Below are positions 57,537 through 64,000 of a stretch of 64,000 nucleotides of DNA, piece after piece. Origin of the DNA: Bugulina stolonifera (lineage: Eukaryota > Bryozoa > Gymnolaemata > Cheilostomatida > Bugulidae). The stretch is taken from positions 14,866,099 to 14,930,098 of the forward strand of contig OW285193.1 of NCBI GenBank assembly GCA_935421135.1, in the 5' to 3' direction. Every line of letters starts with the position of its first letter. Within the stretch, counting starts at the first letter, position 1. The position numbers and the translations under genes were made by a program. Under the pieces are notes generated by a model, which saw only the letters and a program-made list of their open reading frames with translations, had not been told where the DNA came from and ran no database searches.

Positions 57537-59522
57537 CATATAAACTACTGTTTATCAACTGTTGTTAACTATAATACCAGAGTTGTTTTAATTAGATGAT
57601 TATATTTATTGAATACTACTAAACAGTGTATATTATAGTGAAGATAGCCAACAGGTATGATATGGAGAGTGTTTTTATGTTACAGTGTATTGTGGAAGAG
57701 CGCTTCTCATTGTCTCAATATGATTCCCTATGTGATAAAATAAAGTCACACATGTTATACACTCTATAAAATACTTGAGTAACTTTATCCCGTCCACATA
57801 ATGTAATCAAGTACCCATGCAGCGTTAGGATAGTTTCTATTGCATACATACTACATGTATATCCTGTAGTAGTTGTAGTTTACAGTTTCCAGAATTATTT
57901 TTTACTTTGCTTGTTGATCTATGTACCATTTAGATACATCACAACTTTACACTATACCTATTATAGGCCTACATGACATACATGACCAAGCAGCATTACA
58001 TAATAGATATTATATAATATTATATAATGCTGTTTAGTCTAAATGACTGACAACTCCAAACTACTGGCGCCTTGCCTTTGATTCAGACAATGTAGATGGA
58101 AAGTGTTGAGTCACCTTAGTAGAATGCTTGTTTGGATTAAACACGCAATTATAAGGTGATTTTTTTTTGTGTAGGATGTCCTATATTGTATACATGTAAT
58201 ATAATGAAGGAGGTTCCCTGGATTATCTATAATTCCCCAGTTTACCAGTATTTATACATTCATCTGCACTATTTGATTGCTTCCTCACACTACCCAGTGT
58301 TACCTGCACATCCCACCTGCTCCTGTCTAAATTATGCTATATTGAGACATTAGTTCAAGCTACTGAATGATGTTATGAATGTGCAGGTATTATCTACTAC
58401 TCAGTTGTAATAATCCTGACTTTGTAACAGATAGGAAGATTATGTAATTGGAGTAGAATACTTTCACTTCTATTTATAATTTTATATTATGTACTAAGAT
58501 TAAACACGTGACCTTGGAAACCACGAACCTATCACATGCAGATATGATATATCCAGCAATTAGAGTTGCTCCTAAATTGTTGTTTGAGAGTAATGTGTAC
58601 TCCATTAGCTAATGTCTCAACACCTAGGAAGTGCTGAGCTGTAAATACATTAGCTGTGCTGTTTAAGATCTACTCCCAGTATGTAAGTTACTAGTATACA
58701 AATTACAAACGCTGTACATTCTGGTTGGTTGCTTGCAGTGTATACCATGTTTGTGTTTTTTAGGTTACCATTACACAGTTCTAACGTACTTCCTATGTAC
58801 ATTTCATTGGTCGGTTTTATCCAATCAACATGTGGCAGTGTGATGTAACACCAGCTAATCTACTCAGTGAAGCCTATCTTATATAATCCTGTCTAGTGAT
58901 TTGTAGGAAATGATCCTGTCCTGTTAGCTTCTGTCCTTTCCTGCTCTGGGTATTCCAGGGATCAATTTTGGTCACATCTTGATTAGCCTGGAATCCTCCT
59001 TAATTCCATGCCTTACCTTTTCAGATACAAAGACTATAGAATATCTCACAGAACTTACTTGCTAAGTGTAGTATTCTATTTCCCCTAGATATCTCACAAT
59101 GGACTTGGTGGTGTCTTACAATCTCCTGACTCTCAGTTAATTTTTAATGAAATGTTTTCCTTTTTAGAAATATAGGCCCACTAGCAGATACTACAGAAAT
59201 CTCAGGCTGTTAAGAAGCTGAAGGCATTTCAATTGTAGCCTCGCACCACTTGTCTCATAACTATAATATTTTTAGCAACAGGATATATCTGCTGGGATTA
59301 CCAGGCATTACACGCTTCACGCATTGTTATGAAATATTATTATTGACCGTCCTCTTCATCTTTATACACCAAATTGCTATTTAATTCTATAATACCTTGT
59401 CCATACTTCCTGTCTGTTTCTGTCCTGTTTTTATGCGTGTTGCCGCTAGCAACGTCAATTATATAGAGCAAAGATGGTAGATTCTAACCAACGGAACAGT
59501 TGCATGTTATTATTCGAGAATA
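57537..59522. other. Intergenic spacer MRPS2 to metalloproteinase
   Basis: No coding features recognised. AATAAA at 57739-57744 is a possible MRPS2 polyadenylation signal. The metalloproteinase promoter should be in the right part. Confidence 0.45.
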
Positions 59523-62500
59523 ATGGACTTACAGATGTACATACAGCTGAGTGTGGCATTACTGCTAGCAGTTTTCAACTTAACACAAGGTAGAGCGATC
59601 ACTACTAAGGAGAAGTCCGCAGGGAAAATTAGAGAAGATCGACTGGACTATGCTGTATCTGAGGAGAGACTGGTCTATATTGCTAAATTCCTCCAAAGAT
59701 TCGGATATATTGGTAACGATACAAAGGTGGAAGATTTATCTCAGGAAGAGTTAGTGGCGACAATTCGTAGGCCTTTGAAGAAGTATCAACGTTTCAGCGG
59801 ACTCAATGTCACTGGTAAGCTTTTAGTTTTGTCTCTGCTCATCTTGTTGTATGTAGTAAAAATGCAAGTATTTCAGTAATTCATATAATATAAAATAATA
59901 TGTATTTCCAGAAAAGTATCTCCCACAGTTGATATTAGTTATTCTGAATTTATAAAACTTTTCGAATTGGATGTATAAATAATGTTGAACCTAATTTTGC
60001 GCAACTATGTAAGTATAGTTTACACACCGGTACATGTATGCGTATCGCAATGAGGTTTTAGGATCTAAATAGCGTTACTGAGGAACAGCAGCAGGCCAAC
60101 TTATTTATAGCCTACCATACTGATATTTTAGTTGTACACCTGACAGTAGGTGTATGATGTACACGTGTCATGTGATGTGTCATGTGATGTGTCATGTGAT
60201 GTGTCATGTGATGTGTAGGTGAAGCTGACGAGGAGACGGTTAGTTATATATTGTTACCGAGGTGCTCGGATACCGATACTGATGAATCTGAGAGAGTAAC
60301 AGATAACAGTGCAGCAGACGATGATGAAGAATACGCAGAGCATAGAGGTAGAGTTACTCAGCCTCCTGCACTGTATAACTATACAACACGTACTATATTA
60401 ACAGCAACACAGTGTATAACATTGTATAACATAAATGTATATACGCACATACACTGTATGTTATATTATATTCATAATGTACTTTGAATTATACTATATA
60501 CAATATGACTGATGATTAGCAGGTAGATCTCCAGTTACACGCGTCAAATGGAGGAAGAAGATCCTTACCTACAGAGTATCACATGTACTGGCAAAGTTTA
60601 ACAGAGATAAAGTCATAGCACGTATAAAGACTGCAGCTCAGGTACAAATGTATTTCATATCTATACTGTTTTATATATAACAACGACTATACGTTGTATG
60701 TATAACAGTGTATTATACCTGTTATATTACCTGTCCATTACTATTTGTACATATACGATATATGGTTATACAGTGTATAACCATAAGTTCCTGTCTCACG
60801 TGTGAGTTGAATATGCTCTACTATTCCTATGGTAGCAATGGGAGGATGTATCAGGTCTAAATCTACGCTATGTGCAACCAGATGAACATGCGGATATAGA
60901 CTTTAGTTTCGAACGAATAGACGATCGGATGAATGTACTGGGCCGGGCCCTTTACCCACCTGTCGGTAAAGTTGTGTTTGATTCAATAGAGAACTGGGAC
61001 TTCAGCGATATTGGCAGAAAAGTACCTAATAGAGGTATGTACAAGCACATGTGTATATTATATATACATGTACATGTATATACTCTATATGTATGTATGT
61101 ATGTCATCCCACCTTATATTATTATATGCTATGCAAGTACATTACAATATGTATAATACATGAACACTCGCCTGGTGAGATGTGTTACCAATTTGGAGTT
61201 GTCTGTCTTCAATACAGAGTATATAATTATGAAGTCAACACAAGATATTGTTGGCAAAGCAACAATAGTGCAGCAGTTCATTAGCTTTATAACTTATATA
61301 GAGTCTATCAGAATGTTTGTGCTGAACTGAATGCAGGACAACTCAACGTTTTGTTTTTATTGAATGTATGGCATTGGGAGGTTTTTACAACTTTCTTTAA
61401 AGATACAGTCATGTGACCATACACAATATCTACATGTACACACACACACATGTGCGTTGTAGTGCATTGATAGTGTGGGAAACAGTAGCAGAATACAGCT
61501 GATAATCTCCTCTTCCCACAATGCACCTGCACTTCCTGTATATACAGGTATTACAATATAATAGATTTATACCATCTAATGTGTAAGCATTTGTCTGATG
61601 ACTACCACTCTTCTACTGTAGGTCCCAAATTTCTGAATGTTGCGACCCATGAGTTTGGGCACGCTTTGGGGATAAAACACCTGCCTAACAGAAACTCCAT
61701 TATGTTTCCTACATACATTCCTTCTAAGCCCTTTGAGCTGGCTCGAGACGATATCGCCGCTATCCGGATCTTATTTGGTGGAAAGAAACGAAAGAGGGTC
61801 AATAAACCCATCAGGAAATCCGAACAAAGTTCTGAGAAGGAGCAAAGAAATGATGTGGATGAAGACGTGTCAGTTGATGAGTCAGTCAGAGAATCACAGG
61901 AAGTGGGCAGTGTGCCAGGTGAACTCCCGGATGAAGTCCAGCCACGAGATAAGAAGCCCAGAAGAAGGCGAAATAAGAAGAAATCATCCAAACATGAAAA
62001 GGATAAGAAGAAATCTCAAAGTCAAACTACAAGCAGTCCGCAGTCGGGAGGAATACTAGAACTAATAACTGGTTTAGTGAACAGAGAGGTATTACGGCGA
62101 GCATCTGCTGCTATGCCACGGAGCAAAGTAAATGGTGAAAGCAGCACATACAATGTAGAAACTGTAGTCAGACGAGTTTCAGGAAGTGAGAATTCTCGGG
62201 TTGTAGTTAACGGTGAAGTTGTAAATGGTAAACGACGGCAAACAGATATCTTAAATCGGCTCGCCTCATTGGATAGGCCAACTAGTCGGCTGCCTACTGA
62301 ATCATTCCTAGAGAATGATGTAGCGGTAGCTAGTGATGACGTTACTACAGTAGTAGTGACAGGGGAGACTACTTCAGATGCTGACGTTGCTACATCCACA
62401 TCGAGTACGACAACGGACTCCACTACTGATGATGATAGCCAAGTGACTTCTGACCCCACCACTACCTCTACAGACTCTCCACCAATCACTAGCAGAGGTA

Positions 62501-63962
62501 GTTCTCGGAGACCAGCTACCACAGTGATCTCTACTAGCCATATAAAAGCAGTGTCCATACCAGCACATGCACGTCTAGCTGTGAGAGGCATTTCATTAGT
62601 TGATCTCACAACCACTAGTCAATCTGCTAGGTGGAATGGTGAGCTAGACTGGCTTCCTGAACAATTGGTCACTAGCAGAATGCTTATTATGGGGGTGGAA
62701 GACGGGGTGGAAGTAATGGACACTGCACCTTCTCTACGCATGTTTGCAGGTATAAAATAGTGTACAACTATCGGTTGAAATATTGTAATAATACTTGTGT
62801 TTGAATTCATATAATATTCGCAACAGAACATTATTGTTTGTGTTGATGTATATGTCTGTATAGTGATATGGTAGCTTTTCTATGTGGTTTATAAAAATAT
62901 GCTATATAATTTGTTTTAGCGAGCCTGAGCAGTTATAAAGCCACCTTAAAACAAAGAGGTAAGTAGTAAAATATGGTCACTGAGTGTAGATTATGCTGGG
63001 AGGAGATAATTCTAGTGTTTGAATAGGCGGACTTGTAGGTGCTGTATTGTATAACTAATTGATCTTTACTATATGTTACTTAGAGAACAAGGAGTCTTTA
63101 GCACAACTCTATAACATAGTATTTTACATTTGCTTTCCATGCACAATAATGTTATAATGTAGATCTAATGTGCATTGTGGTATTAGAATATTCTATAACT
63201 AATGTCCTACATACATTTATAATAGTGACCATATTCATCTCTTACTCTATTAATAGCTGGAGAAGTCTTACCAAATGGACCTGGGAAAATGGTAGCCTTA
63301 GGAGGAAATGTTTACATGATAAATAAGGGACGGCACTGCATCCTCACCATCAACCATGTGGGTATGTACATGTATTTTGCATATTCTTCTACGTTTCTGC
63401 ATGTGTATGCAACAGTTACAAAACAGTTGACACTTCTAGTAAACTGTATAACATGAAGGGTGTTCATTGTATATAATTATTATAGACATATCAGTGGTAG
63501 CTGGAATGTGTGGTACAGCTGGGTTCTATGATGGAGGGAGAGTTGCAGCCAAGTTTAGAAACCTCAAGGATATGTGTTTTCATTCCTCAGGTAATAGAAT
63601 AATAAGTGGTAAAGTATACACTGGGTTATTGCAGCACATGGTGTGATGTAGTATAATATGTAGTGTGGTATTGTGTTGCATGAGGAATAGGTGTGATGCT
63701 GTACTTTGCATGTAGATTATAATTATATGTTATATGATTGTATGGAAGCTTTATCTGCCTCTATATGATAGATTACTTGTGTGCAGGGAATCTGTACATA
63801 CTGGATGAAGGGAACTCTCGCATACGGGTGCTGAATAAGTATAATGGGACCGTGTCAACATTCGCTGTACTGCCGAAGGAAGTGGAGTTTGAGTCACTAC
63901 ATTGCTCTGGTAGCTTCATCTACTTGTCTGGGAATGATAGGCACAATTCCTATATTTATAAG
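59523..63962 (+). CDS. Secreted M10-type (matrix) metalloproteinase with C-terminal NHL repeats; 3' end beyond window
   Basis: Exons: 59523-59814, 60219-60347, 60523-60641, 60836-61034, 61622-62749, 62920-62958, 63257-63361, 63486-63590, 63787-63962 (donor follows; 764 codons so far, phases consistent). Signal peptide about aa 1-23; peptidoglycan-binding-like prodomain (about 45-97); cysteine switch PRCSDTD with C113; catalytic domain with WRKKILTYRV, ADIDFSF, zinc site HEFGHALGIKH (H256, E257, H260, H266) and Met-turn M274. Then a very basic linker (about 353-375), a Ser/Thr/Asp-rich mucin-like stretch (about 486-550), and at least one clear NHL repeat (ISVVAGMCGTAGFYDGG..AKF.....GNLYILDEGNSRIRV) with flanking partial ones. 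Vertebrate MMPs carry hemopexin there. The usual structural-zinc histidines of MMPs are absent. Metzincin identity is certain; calling it an MMP rests on prodomain plus cysteine switch. Confidence 0.9.
60165..60216 (+). repeat. 12-bp tandem repeat forming the 3' end of an intron
   Basis: About four copies of TGTCATGTGATG run up to the TAG acceptor of metalloproteinase exon 2 (exon starts 60219). The region lacks an ordinary polypyrimidine tract. Confidence 0.85.
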
Positions 63963-64000
63963 GTAAGTGATGAGCAGATAGACTGGCTACTGGCATTTGG

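Noticed and set aside
61602..62615. Long - strand frames opposite metalloproteinase exon 5
   Set aside because: Antisense shadows of the Ser/Thr/Lys-rich coding strand.

Overview
This window is nuclear DNA of an animal. It is AT-rich, and its genes are split into many short GT-AG introns. Four cellular genes can be read exon by exon, and one very large retroelement fills the left end. A metazoan is indicated by a complete SPEN orthologue (four RRMs plus SPOC) and a matrix-metalloproteinase-type enzyme. The compact introns, AT-richness and odd domain shuffling suggest an early-branching animal such as a sponge, but that is inference; no taxon-specific marker is visible.

Layout. (1) About 1-14.1 kb, + strand: a Ty3/gypsy-type LTR retroelement with one uninterrupted 3105-codon reading frame. 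Its order is Gag, then an envelope-like glycoprotein segment (signal/TM, Cys-rich glycosylated ectodomain, second TM), then protease, reverse transcriptase, RNase H and integrase. The order gag-env-pol in one frame is the most unusual thing here. About 4.7 kb of non-coding DNA follows, probably including a long 3' LTR. (2) 14.1-17.4 kb: AT-rich DNA with no gene that I can see. (3) 17.4-41.3 kb, + strand: SPEN (SHARP/split ends/MINT), 41 coding exons and 2954 aa, start and stop both in the window. (4) 42.8-48.2 kb, - strand: eukaryotic-type glutathione synthetase (GSS), 11 coding exons and 478 aa, convergent with SPEN. (5) 48.3-52.9 kb: spacer with a TATA/AATAAA LTR-like module and a decayed LINE reverse transcriptase. 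(6) 52.9-57.1 kb, + strand: mitochondrial ribosomal protein S2 (MRPS2), 6 exons and 275 aa, with two tRNA-derived SINE-like sequences in its introns and a 29-bp minisatellite just past its stop. (7) 59.5 kb to the right edge, + strand: a secreted M10-type metalloproteinase whose C-terminal part carries NHL (beta-propeller) repeats where vertebrate MMPs have hemopexin. It is cut off by the window edge.

The cellular genes are not a functional cluster: a nuclear transcription corepressor, a glutathione-biosynthesis enzyme, a mitoribosome subunit and an extracellular protease. Exon models were built by hand from splice consensus, reading-frame continuity and protein similarity. The SPEN, GSS and MRPS2 models each sum to an exact multiple of three and end at a stop, which is internal support. 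Transcription starts, UTRs and LTR borders are not resolved.
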